The translations under genes were made by a program, and so were the position numbers. Positions 35,305 through 43,540 of a stretch of 64,000 nucleotides of DNA are shown in pieces. A model generated the notes under the pieces. It did no database searches. It was not told the DNA's origin and worked only from the letters and a program-made list of their open reading frames with translations. This DNA is from Burkholderia sp. GAS332 (GTDB lineage: Bacteria; Pseudomonadota; Gammaproteobacteria; Burkholderiales; Burkholderiaceae): positions 3,286,001-3,350,000 of the forward strand of contig FSRV01000002.1 in NCBI GenBank assembly GCA_900142905.1. Reading direction: 5' to 3'. Each line of letters starts with the position of its first letter. Position 1 is the stretch's first letter.

Positions 35305-36741
35305 ATGCAGATTCAGGAATACACCGCCGCGCAAATCCTGGCGGCCGTCACGGCGGCGGCTAACGTCTCCGATGATTGGGCTCAGTCATCCGCGCAAACG
35401 CGAGCCGCATTGTTGCGCGGGCTCGGCGACGTGCTGATCGCGAATCGTGAAGAACTGGTCCGTCTCGCCGATGAAGAGTGCTCGCTGGGCACGGCTCGCC
35501 TGAATGGCGAACTTGATCGCACCACCTTCCAGCTCGGCGGCTTCGCTAACCACATCGAAGCAGGCCACGCCTTCGCGCTGACCGACGACGAAGCGATCGC
35601 CGGCGCGCCGCCCATTGGACGCCCACATCTGACGCGCGTTCGAGTACCGCTCGGACCGGTCGCGATGTTCTCCGCGAGCAACTTCCCGTTGGCGTTCTCC
35701 GTGCTGGGTGGCGACACCGCCTCCGCGCTTGCGGCAGGTTGTCCGGTGGTGGTCAAGGCTCACCCAGGTCATCCGAAGCTGTCGCGCCGGGTTTTCGAAC
35801 TGGCACGCTCCGTAATTGCGCAACAGGGGCTGCCTGCGGGTTTGCTCGGCATGGTGGAAGGTGCGGGCATCGACGTCGGCGTCGAACTCGTGCGCAACCC
35901 GGATATCGCGGCCGTTGCGTTTACCGGCTCGTTCAAGGGTGGCACTGCGTTGTGGACAGAAGCGAATTCGCGTCCGCGGCCGATTCCGTTCTACGGTGAA
36001 CTGGGTTCGATCAACCCGGTCGTCGCACTGCCCGCTGCGCTAACCGCGCAAGCCGAGGAACTCGCGCAGGCGCTGGCTTCATCGATCGAATTCGGCTCAG
36101 GGCAGATCTGCACCAGCCCGGGTCTGGTCGTGCTGTTCGACGGCGCGGACGCCGACCGGTTCGAAAATACGCTGCGCGAAGCACTCCAAGCCAAGAAAAC
36201 CCACACGATGTTGACGCCCGGCATGAAGCGCAACTTCGACGCAGGCGTCGCGCGTCTCACGGGTACACCCGGCGTGCAGACCGTTCTCGCCACAGAATCG
36301 AACGACGATGTCAAAGCGCCGCCGCGTCCGCTGCTCGCGCGTACCCGTGCACAAACCTTCATCGCGGAACATGCGTTGCGCGATGAAGTGTTCGGTCCGG
36401 CTTGCCTGCTCGTGCGCGTGGTATCTGTCGAAGAAATCGTGGACGTGCTGAAAGCCGTCGGCGGAAGTTTGACAGTCACGTTGTGGGGCGCGGAAAGCGA
36501 TTCCGCCGACGTGCGCCGTATCACCCGCCGTGCCGCGCAGATCGCCGGACGCGTTCTGTTCGACGGCGTGCCAACTGGCGTTGCGGTGACGGGCAGTCAA
36601 CAGCATGGCGGACCGTGGCCCGCGTCGACCGAGCCGTTCACTACTTCCGTAGGCTACGCCGCAATGGATCGCTTCCTGCGCCCCGTGGCGCTTCAGAGCG
36701 CCCCGGCGTGGCTCGTGGAACGCGCCGGACGGCCCTGCTGA
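35305..36741 (+). CDS. 2-oxoglutarate semialdehyde dehydrogenase-type aldehyde dehydrogenase
   Basis: A 478-aa ALDH of the 2,5-dioxovalerate (alpha-ketoglutarate semialdehyde) dehydrogenase group. The group N-terminus (LIANREELVRLADEECSLGT), the cofactor loop AFTGSFKGG, the general-base Glu in YGELGSINPVV, and the nucleophilic Cys in FGSGQICTSPG are visible. CTGGAG precedes the ATG. Family members finish sugar-acid and hydroxyproline pathways by making 2-oxoglutarate. Control by promoter D of the aromatic regulon suggests it oxidises a semialdehyde from ring cleavage, possibly replacing the missing LigC-type enzyme. That role is inferred. Confidence 0.87.
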   Translation: MQIQEYTAAQILAAVTAAANVSDDWAQSSAQTRAALLRGLGDVLIANREELVRLADEECSLGTARLNGELDRTTFQLGGFANHIEAGHAFALTDDEAIAGAPPIGRPHLTRVRVPLGPVAMFSASNFPLAFSVLGGDTASALAAGCPVVVKAHPGHPKLSRRVFELARSVIAQQGLPAGLLGMVEGAGIDVGVELVRNPDIAAVAFTGSFKGGTALWTEANSRPRPIPFYGELGSINPVVALPAALTAQAEELAQALASSIEFGSGQICTSPGLVVLFDGADADRFENTLREALQAKKTHTMLTPGMKRNFDAGVARLTGTPGVQTVLATESNDDVKAPPRPLLARTRAQTFIAEHALRDEVFGPACLLVRVVSVEEIVDVLKAVGGSLTVTLWGAESDSADVRRITRRAAQIAGRVLFDGVPTGVAVTGSQQHGGPWPASTEPFTTSVGYAAMDRFLRPVALQSAPAWLVERAGRPC

Positions 36742-36951
36742 TTGCAGCGGATAGCGGCGAGTAACGGGGCATTGTTAGCCGTCTTCACCTGACGTACTCG
36801 CCAACCGCATACTCTGCCTCGTTTCAGACGGCGCTGTGTCGATGCGCGCTTCCCATAAACAGCACGCAAAACCGAAGCAGTAAGCAAGCCACGCTCGCAC
36901 ACGTTGTGCCGCGATACCCGCACGCTTCGCTAACCATTCACACCCATAAGC

Positions 36952-36983
36952 AAAAAAATGCGCCGTGCTCTCGCACGGCGCAT
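36952..36983 (-). terminator. Rho-independent terminator for the PD40 gene
   Basis: Perfect 11-bp stem (ATGCGCCGTGC / GCACGGCGCAT, loop TCTC) at 36958-36983. On the minus strand it is followed directly by seven Ts (36958-36952). It lies 25 nt beyond the PD40 stop and is a textbook intrinsic terminator for minus-strand transcription, probably closing the whole unit that includes the long operon. Confidence 0.85.
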
Positions 36984-37008
36984 CAACTACATCCGCGCAG
37001 TTACCCGC

Positions 37009-38919
37009 TTATTGATTCGGAACGTACAACGGCATGGAGTCTTCCCACAACGTGTCCGTGATCGCATGCTGATCGGAGCCATCAGCATTCATTACCCAGT
37101 TCTGACCGTCAGGCTGGAACGTGTTGTCGTACAACGCGAGTTCATCGCGGAAGCCATACTCGCCCGAGCTGTACCCAATACGGCCGTCATAAAGCCACAC
37201 GGCATGGCCCTGGTTCGCACCGGGCGTCGTCAGACGGGTTACATCCGTGCCGTCCGGCCTGATCGTATAGACGTCGTAGTGGAACTTGTTCGGATCGGTC
37301 GGATTGACTTCCTTGCGCGTGAACACGATCTTCGTCCCGTCGGGTGACCAGCCCGGCAGATTGTCCGCCTCGGTCGTCAGGACCGTCGTATTGCGCGTGT
37401 CCAGATCCAGAATGCGCAGGCCTTGTACCTTTGGGCTCCAAACGCGGTACACGATCTTCTTGCCGTCCGGCGAGTAGCTCGGGAAGCCCGCGTTGATCGA
37501 ACCGTCCGTGAGGATTTCCGGCTTGTTGTCCATGCTGCCGTCGGCCTTTATGCGCGCAATACGGCCCGGACCCATGCCACGCGTGAAGAACCAGTCGCCA
37601 ATGCCGAACGCGACCCACTCACGATTCGGCGACCACGTTGGCTGGAACGCACCCGCCAGGCCTTTCTGGATCATGTCCTTAGCCAGTCCACTGTTGGCCG
37701 GATCGTAAATGCGCTGATAGCCAGAGAAATCCGGATTGATGACGGCGATCGACGAGCCCATCGCCTTTTCCGTGTACACCAGCTTCTTGTGATCCACCGA
37801 CAGTTGCGGAAACACGTCGATATAACGGTAGTTCCACGCCGGGTCGAAGCTAAACATCGCCGTGCCGTTCGGATGCGCGGGACGCATCGTGATTTTTTCA
37901 TAGACCATCCTGGTGCCGTCGGACGAATAGTGCGGCGAACGGATGCCGGTATTCGCGGTCGAGCGGAACGTACCCGCTGTGGTGTAGAGACCTTCGGTCT
38001 GCCCACCCTTCACGTGATACGCAACGTTGGTATCCGAAATATATTGCGGGAACACCTTGAAGCCCGGCGTCGACGTCAATGTGGTGCGAGACAGGTTCGA
38101 CAGATCCACCGAGACCAGTTGTGAGCTAACCTGGTTGATCAGTTCCGGACGGTGCGCACCCCAGGTCGATTCGACTGGCGTCTCATAGAAGACTACGCGC
38201 TTGCCGTCGGGCGAAAACGACGGAGAACCTTCGTCAAAGCCCTGATTGCTGGAGATCTTCTTCCAGCCCGAACCATCGGGATGGATCATATAGATGCTGC
38301 TTTCCTGCGTGCGCTCCCAGCCACCCGGCAGGTTGTGACCGCGCCACTCGGAGCCGATATCGGAAGACAGTGCAATCCACTTGCCGTCCGGCGACCACGA
38401 CGGACGGAAGAAGCTATGTGGTTTGTTCGGATCGAACTTGATATCGCCGGTGACGTTCTTCAGCGCACCGGTCGCAATGTTCAGCGTCCAGATGTTGGTC
38501 GTGCCGAACTTGTCCGCGCCGCGGCGTGACGACACGAACGCGATGACGTTAGGGTCGGTCGGCGAGAAAGCAGCGGCATCGTCAACGGCAATGTGATCGG
38601 TGAGCCGCTTCAGATCGGTACCATCCACTTTCACGCGATAGAGATTTGCCTCGCCGTAACCGTCACGCTCCGACGTGAAGACGATCCACTGTCCATCTTT
38701 CGAGAACGATGCGTGATAGTCGAAGCCGGAGGTCGGCAACAACTTGTGCTCGTCGCTACCGTCGGCGTTAGAGACATACAGATCGGAAGTCACGGGACCG
38801 AGGCGGTCGAGCAATGCCGTGCCCTGTGTCTCAGCGTGCGCGCCGGCTGAAATCACAATACAAATACTACCGATGGCCGAATAAGCCTGGAGTTTCTTTA
38901 AAGACGAAGTTAAATACAC
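37009..38919 (-). CDS. Exported TolB-like PD40/WD40 beta-propeller protein
   Basis: A 636-aa periplasmic protein built of PD40/TolB-type repeats (FSKDGQWIVFTSERDGYGEAN, FSPDGKRVVFYE, YSPDGKKIVYRVW, WSPDGTKIVFTRKE). A signal peptide is visible (YSAIGSICIVISAGAHAETQ). I choose the GTG at 38919 because GGAGG lies 9 nt upstream; the frame continues to another GTG at 38964 with no ribosome binding site. It follows the catabolic operon on the same strand, 130 nt after the last enzyme gene, and ends at the strong terminator at 36952-36983. Function is unknown; a periplasmic binding or scaffold role is typical of the fold. Confidence 0.78.
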   Translation of the reverse strand: MYLTSSLKKLQAYSAIGSICIVISAGAHAETQGTALLDRLGPVTSDLYVSNADGSDEHKLLPTSGFDYHASFSKDGQWIVFTSERDGYGEANLYRVKVDGTDLKRLTDHIAVDDAAAFSPTDPNVIAFVSSRRGADKFGTTNIWTLNIATGALKNVTGDIKFDPNKPHSFFRPSWSPDGKWIALSSDIGSEWRGHNLPGGWERTQESSIYMIHPDGSGWKKISSNQGFDEGSPSFSPDGKRVVFYETPVESTWGAHRPELINQVSSQLVSVDLSNLSRTTLTSTPGFKVFPQYISDTNVAYHVKGGQTEGLYTTAGTFRSTANTGIRSPHYSSDGTRMVYEKITMRPAHPNGTAMFSFDPAWNYRYIDVFPQLSVDHKKLVYTEKAMGSSIAVINPDFSGYQRIYDPANSGLAKDMIQKGLAGAFQPTWSPNREWVAFGIGDWFFTRGMGPGRIARIKADGSMDNKPEILTDGSINAGFPSYSPDGKKIVYRVWSPKVQGLRILDLDTRNTTVLTTEADNLPGWSPDGTKIVFTRKEVNPTDPNKFHYDVYTIRPDGTDVTRLTTPGANQGHAVWLYDGRIGYSSGEYGFRDELALYDNTFQPDGQNWVMNADGSDQHAITDTLWEDSMPLYVPNQ

Positions 38920-38948
38920 AGCGAAATGCCTCCATTTATTATGCTTTG

Positions 38949-38971
38949 TTGAGCGGTGTGACACCGCTCAA
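38949..38971. promoter_or_regulatory. Perfect 11-bp palindrome between the operon and the PD40 gene
   Basis: The arms TTGAGCGGTGT and ACACCGCTCAA flank a single G. It lies 30 nt upstream of the chosen PD40 start and after the last enzyme gene. A one-base centre cannot form a normal hairpin loop without opening several pairs, so a protein-binding operator is as likely as a terminator. Confidence 0.45.
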
Positions 38972-39094
38972 CGGCCTCCTGCGTGACCATTTAGTCAACG
39001 CGCGTTGTGTGTTCTTTGCTTACTACGACTTCTTGCCTGTTACGACTTTTCTCCCCGGTCTTCCCTTCGCGCTTTCGCTTTCGCTTTCGTCCGA

Positions 39095-39988
39095 TTACCC
39101 GAGGCTGCCCGTTACGTCGTCGAACAGTTCGTCGACCGACAAACGATGCGGGATGATCTTCTGATCCAGTGCCCAATCAATCGCGAGTTGCAGACCCTTG
39201 CGGTTCGCTTCGAGACCGATCGGCGGGAACACGGCCGGTACGCCTTCGGCCAGCTTGCGGCTCTCCGCCACCATCCGGTACAACTCACGCACCACATCCG
39301 GACGCTGCTTCGAAATGTCTTCGTGAACAACGAACATGTGATTGATCGGCACCACATTCTCACGCGCGAACCAGTCTTTCGCCGCAGCCTGCGCATCGGG
39401 AACCAGCGTGCGCACGCGTGGGTCCTTCGGCATGTCCTCACCGAGCAGGGCTGCAGCGAGTTCACCGTCGAGCATCATCTGCGGAATCGACGAACCTGCC
39501 GGCAAGCGCTCGCAGTTATTCGGATCGCGGTATTCGGCAAGATGCCCGTCGCCCAGTGTCATCCACGTCACCTTGTCGAGATCGACACCGTATTCGTGGC
39601 GCAGAATGCCGCGAATCCACAGCGCCGTGGTCTGCGTGTAAGTGCGCACACCAACCTTCCTGCCTTCGATATCTTTCGGATCGAGATGGCCGAAGTCGAT
39701 GTTGTAGCCCGCGCAATGGTGCTGGAAACGGCCCGAGATCGGCGTCGGCAGCAGCACATAAGGCTTGCCGTAGGCCTTTGCCTGCAGGAACGTCACGATC
39801 GCCAGTTCGCCCGCGTCGAACTGGCTCTCGCGCACCATCGCCTTGAAGCCGTTATGCGCCGGCGTTGGCCCGCAGTAGTCGAGGTTGACGATGTCCGAAG
39901 TCACGCGGCCATCCTTCATCGCCTTCGTAACCGGGTAGTCGGCCAGGTTCGTGCGTAGCGTCGGCACGCCAGTGAGGGTTGTTGTCAT
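39095..39988 (-). CDS. 4,5-dihydroxyphthalate decarboxylase-like protein (Pht5 family, copy A)
   Basis: A 297-aa protein closely resembling 4,5-dihydroxyphthalate decarboxylases, which share the periplasmic-binding-protein fold. Family features are LADYPVTKAMKDGRV, KAYGKPYVLLPTP, GRKVGVRTYTQTTALWIRG, and ARENVVPINHMFVVHE. There is no signal peptide, so it is a cytoplasmic enzyme and not a transporter component. GGAGATGAC precedes the ATG. The known reaction gives protocatechuate from 4,5-dihydroxyphthalate; the true substrate here may be another ring acid. It is the last gene of the eight-gene operon, and a diverged copy is the first. Confidence 0.82.
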   Translation of the reverse strand: MTTTLTGVPTLRTNLADYPVTKAMKDGRVTSDIVNLDYCGPTPAHNGFKAMVRESQFDAGELAIVTFLQAKAYGKPYVLLPTPISGRFQHHCAGYNIDFGHLDPKDIEGRKVGVRTYTQTTALWIRGILRHEYGVDLDKVTWMTLGDGHLAEYRDPNNCERLPAGSSIPQMMLDGELAAALLGEDMPKDPRVRTLVPDAQAAAKDWFARENVVPINHMFVVHEDISKQRPDVVRELYRMVAESRKLAEGVPAVFPPIGLEANRKGLQLAIDWALDQKIIPHRLSVDELFDDVTGSLG

Positions 39989-40017
39989 GTCATCTCCGTA
40001 CTTATGCTGGAATAGAT

Positions 40018-41568
40018 TTACAGTCTGACCTCAATCAGACACGGACCCGACTCGTTAACCGAGTCCGCCATCGCCTTGTGGAATGCTTCAGCTGTATCGA
40101 CAGAAACAGCGGGCACGCCCATGCTTTTCGCCATCGCCAGCCAGTCGAGACGCGGGCGATCGATATCGATCATCGAAAGCGCGCGTTCGCCCGGCGCACC
40201 CGCGCCCATGTTGGCGTACTCGGCCTTGAGGATCGCGTAGCTGTTGTTGGCGAAGATGATCGTCGTGATGTTCAGGCTCTCGCGCGCCTGCGTCCACAGC
40301 GACTGGATCGTGTACATCGCGCTGCCGTCACCGACCATGCAGAACACGCGCCGGTCAGGGCAGGCGAGTGCCGCGCCGGTCGCTACAGGCGTGCCGTAGC
40401 CGATCGAGCCACCCATGTTGTTAATCAGGTCGTGCGGCGCGGCGCCGACGGTCAGGCCCATCGTTTCGCGACCGGTGGTCAGCGATTCGTCGACGAGAAT
40501 GCAGTTTTCCGGCAGCGCGGCGGCGAGTGCCTGGGCGATGCTGGCGGGTCCAAGTGCGCCGGTCGGCGGCGTGGTGTCCGCGCGCTGCTGGCGCTCCGCT
40601 TGCGCGTTCGTTGCACCCACGGCCTCGACCAGCATCTCCAGGCCTGCAACACCGTCTTCACCGATCTCGACCAGCTGATGCACGCTCGTGCCTGGTGACT
40701 TCAGCAGGCTCGGCTTGTCGGGATAGCTGAAGAACGCGATCGGCTCGGTGGTTTCCACCGTGATGATGTGTTTGAAACCCTTCAGGTACTCGACGGCCTG
40801 GCCCACTGCATACGGAATACGTTCGAGCGTCACACGCCCCGCGCCACGTTCGATCCGGGCGCTGAAGAACTGCGTCGCGATGCGGCAGCCGGTTGCAACC
40901 TTGAGCTTGCCCGCGAGTTCGATTGCGCGACCACGGGTCGAGTGACCCGCGAGCACGATCAGCGTCGGCTCGCCCGAGCGCAGCACCTTCGCAATGTGCT
41001 CGACACGGGCTACGTCAGGTGCTTTTGCTTTCGGTGCAGAAGGAGAGCGTGACGGCACAACTACCTCGCCCGCTTCCTGCCAGGACGCATCACCCGGGAG
41101 GATCAGCGTCGCGATCTGTCCGACGTGTTCGCTGGCCTTCTCCACCGCCGCAGCGACGTCCCACCCCACCGTATGCGACGACTCGACGCGACGCACCCAG
41201 TGGCTCAGCGGACGCGCCAGTCCTTCAATATCCGAGGTCAGCGGCGGATCGTATTTCAGGTGCGCAGCCGAATGCTCGCCCACGATGTTGACCATCCCCG
41301 ACGATGCGCGCTTCGCATTGTGGATATTGGCCAGCCCGTTCGCGAGACCCGGACCGAGGTGCAGCAGCGTCGAAGCGGGCGTACCCTTCATCCGGTAGTA
41401 CCCGTCCGCCGCGCCCGTGCAAACGCCTTCGAACAGGCACAGCACGCTGCGCATCACCGGGTTTTCGAGCGCCTTCAGGAAATGCATCTCCGAGGTGCCC
41501 GGATTCGCGAAACAGATATCGACGCCCTGACCGGCAAGCGTCTGGACCAGGCTTTCGGCTCCGTTCAT
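40018..41568 (-). CDS. ThDP-dependent enzyme (acetolactate synthase/benzoylformate decarboxylase-like)
   Basis: A 516-aa thiamine-diphosphate enzyme. It has the N-terminal Pyr domain (residues about 1-165, with the activating Glu in CLFEGVCTGAADGYYRMKG), a central domain, and the C-terminal PP domain with the ThDP motif GDGSAMYTIQSLW...NN. At 516 aa it is shorter than biosynthetic acetolactate synthases (about 560-590) and has no FAD-loop evidence, which fits a catabolic 2-oxoacid decarboxylase or lyase. Its ATG directly follows the aldolase stop, so the two are coupled. A role on an aryl-2-oxoacid, or on the 2-oxoacid produced after ring cleavage, is possible but unproven. Confidence 0.8.
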   Translation of the reverse strand: MNGAESLVQTLAGQGVDICFANPGTSEMHFLKALENPVMRSVLCLFEGVCTGAADGYYRMKGTPASTLLHLGPGLANGLANIHNAKRASSGMVNIVGEHSAAHLKYDPPLTSDIEGLARPLSHWVRRVESSHTVGWDVAAAVEKASEHVGQIATLILPGDASWQEAGEVVVPSRSPSAPKAKAPDVARVEHIAKVLRSGEPTLIVLAGHSTRGRAIELAGKLKVATGCRIATQFFSARIERGAGRVTLERIPYAVGQAVEYLKGFKHIITVETTEPIAFFSYPDKPSLLKSPGTSVHQLVEIGEDGVAGLEMLVEAVGATNAQAERQQRADTTPPTGALGPASIAQALAAALPENCILVDESLTTGRETMGLTVGAAPHDLINNMGGSIGYGTPVATGAALACPDRRVFCMVGDGSAMYTIQSLWTQARESLNITTIIFANNSYAILKAEYANMGAGAPGERALSMIDIDRPRLDWLAMAKSMGVPAVSVDTAEAFHKAMADSVNESGPCLIEVRL

Positions 41569-42426
41569 TTAATACCCCGCCAGCTCGCGTGCAGCACCCA
41601 CAACGCCATAGCTGCGCTGCGGAGCCGACATCAGGAAGCGATAGCCTTCCTTGACGAGGCGCTCGTGATTCTTCGCGGTGGTGTGCGGATTGCCGACCAC
41701 GACGTTGTGCTTGTGGCAGGTCTCGACGATCTTGCGCATCGCATCCAGCACTTCCGGATGTTCATACTGACGCGGCAGGCCGAGTTGCTGGCTTAGATCG
41801 CCCTCGCCGATCAGGATGAAGCCGATACCCGGCACGTTCGACAGGATGTCGTCCAGATTCTCGATGGCCTCGGTGCTTTCGCACATCAGACCGACGAGGA
41901 TTTCACCTTCCGGCGCGAGCGGCCATACGTCGGCCTTCCGGTAGTAGTCGGGCACGCTAAGGCCCCAGTAGCGCGCGGCCGTTGCGGGACCATCGCCGCG
42001 TGCGCCCTTCGGCTCATACAGCGGCGCGTTCTTAGGACGCGCATAGCGGCACGACGCCACTGCGTTATAAGCCTGCTCGACCGTTGCAACGTGCGGCCAT
42101 ATCACGCCGTAGGCGCCGCGATCGAGCACCTGCTTGGCGAAGGCCTGGTTCATTTCGACGCCATTGGCCGGAATACGTGCAATCGGCGTAACACGCGGCG
42201 AGACCGAGCCGGCCTCGGCGATCTGCTTGCGGTTCAGCATGTATTGCAGCGCGTCGCCCAATGCCGAGACGTCGTACGGATTGTGCTCCATCTCGAAGAC
42301 GATGCCGTCGTACGGTGCATCGCTCATCTCGATGGCGGCCTGCTTGTCCAGCTTCGAAAACGCGGTGTAAGCGGTCTTACCGGATTCGAATGCGCGAATG
42401 ATGCTGTTGAGACGAATATCGCTCAT
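41569..42426 (-). CDS. HpcH/HpaI-family aldolase
   Basis: A 285-aa class II (metal-dependent) aldolase of the HpcH/HpaI family, which cleaves 4-hydroxy-2-oxoacids to pyruvate and an aldehyde or oxoacid. The metal and substrate segments are VFEMEHNPYDVSALGD, LVGLMCESTEAIENLDDI and GFILIGEGDLSQQLG. The length is slightly above the usual 250-270. In the operon it is the likely last step, cleaving 4-carboxy-4-hydroxy-2-oxoadipate or a relative. The textbook enzyme for that (LigK) is a different, RraA-like family, so this would be a functional replacement. Confidence 0.85.
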   Translation of the reverse strand: MSDIRLNSIIRAFESGKTAYTAFSKLDKQAAIEMSDAPYDGIVFEMEHNPYDVSALGDALQYMLNRKQIAEAGSVSPRVTPIARIPANGVEMNQAFAKQVLDRGAYGVIWPHVATVEQAYNAVASCRYARPKNAPLYEPKGARGDGPATAARYWGLSVPDYYRKADVWPLAPEGEILVGLMCESTEAIENLDDILSNVPGIGFILIGEGDLSQQLGLPRQYEHPEVLDAMRKIVETCHKHNVVVGNPHTTAKNHERLVKEGYRFLMSAPQRSYGVVGAARELAGY

Positions 42427-42481
42427 GGTCTTTCTCTCTCGAAATCGCTTGAATTAGCTGCGTAATGCCGGCTCGATCAGC

Positions 42482-43468
42482 TCAGTCGGCCGCTTTCCAG
42501 TACATGAAGCCCATACCTTCACCGGTACCGGCGGCAGTGCGCCAGCAGGGGACGTAGTCCACCAGCGTCATCTCGGCGCCCGTTTCCTGCACCGCTTTCA
42601 TCACGCTGACGTAGAGCTTGATTTCGGAGGTGCCCGACTGATACGAGCGGTTGTCCACTGCTGAGAGGCCGTCATAGTCGTAGTCGGCCAGCATCTTCAT
42701 GATGCGGTGGTCGAACTCTTCGTCGTTGACGAAGTGCGACAGACCACCCGACGCGAAGATGCCCACACGCACATCGTCCGGCCATGCGTTGATCGCATCG
42801 CGCAACACGCGGCCGAATTCGATACAACGCGACATCGACGGCTGGGTCGGCGGATAGAAGCAGTTCATGATGATCGGCACATGCGGCGGTGGGTTGTCGC
42901 CCATGATCTGGTGATACACGAAGCTGTATGCGTGCGGCACCACCGGATATTCCGGCAGCGGCTTCATCCATACATTGTCCGGCCATGCGAACAGATCGGT
43001 CAGGTCGAAGTTCTCGCGCTGGAAATGTTCGACCAGATACGTCGCCAGCTTCGGATGACACGCGTGCGTGACGTGATGATCCGGCGCATAAACCGAGCGC
43101 TGCGGCGGACCGTTGTGCACTTGTTCACCGGTGTAAATCGCGATCGACGGCGAAAAATCGGTGAAGATTTCCTTCTGGTCCTTGCCCAGAATGATCGCGA
43201 CGTCCACGTCCGCTGCACGGTAGGCTTCGGCCATCCTGTCGAGTGCGGTACGGCAACGCGCGGCGCGTGAGGTGCGTTCCTCGATCGTCAGGAATTTCTC
43301 GAACGCTGCACCGCGGTGCGCTTCAAGCTCAGGATACGTCCACGTCCGATTGCGGAACCACAGTTCCGGATTGTTACGGTCGCGCTCCCCGTTCTTGAGC
43401 CAGTCCTCCGGTGCCTGACCCAGCATGCCGCTATGCGGCACGGCCATCCCGAATACAATCTTCGCCAT
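42482..43468 (-). CDS. Class III (LigB-type) extradiol ring-cleavage dioxygenase
   Basis: A 328-aa LigB-fold Fe(II) dioxygenase. The metal-binding His candidates are in AVPHSGML (residue 12) and DHHVTHACHPKL, with the C-terminal FASGGLSHFVNDEEFD. I start at ATG 43468 (MAKIVFGMAVPHSG), preceded by AGAGAA. The frame from 43501 adds 11 codons without support. Protocatechuate 4,5-dioxygenases need a LigA small subunit and gallate dioxygenases carry a LigA-like C-terminus; neither is present, as in LigB-only enzymes such as the 3-O-methylgallate group. It probably cleaves a catecholic or trihydroxy ring acid, but the substrate is open. Confidence 0.85.
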   Translation of the reverse strand: MAKIVFGMAVPHSGMLGQAPEDWLKNGERDRNNPELWFRNRTWTYPELEAHRGAAFEKFLTIEERTSRAARCRTALDRMAEAYRAADVDVAIILGKDQKEIFTDFSPSIAIYTGEQVHNGPPQRSVYAPDHHVTHACHPKLATYLVEHFQRENFDLTDLFAWPDNVWMKPLPEYPVVPHAYSFVYHQIMGDNPPPHVPIIMNCFYPPTQPSMSRCIEFGRVLRDAINAWPDDVRVGIFASGGLSHFVNDEEFDHRIMKMLADYDYDGLSAVDNRSYQSGTSEIKLYVSVMKAVQETGAEMTLVDYVPCWRTAAGTGEGMGFMYWKAAD

Positions 43469-43540
43469 TTGCGTTTCTCTGTGAATTAATGTGTTCAACA
43501 AGGCCGGCTATTCAAACCATGCTGGCCATGCGGTCATCTC

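Noticed and set aside
39095..39988. ABC-transporter substrate-binding protein (NMT1/TauA-type) for the Pht5-like proteins
   Set aside because: The fold is shared, but there is no signal peptide and no permease or ATPase nearby, and the sequence follows the dihydroxyphthalate decarboxylase pattern.
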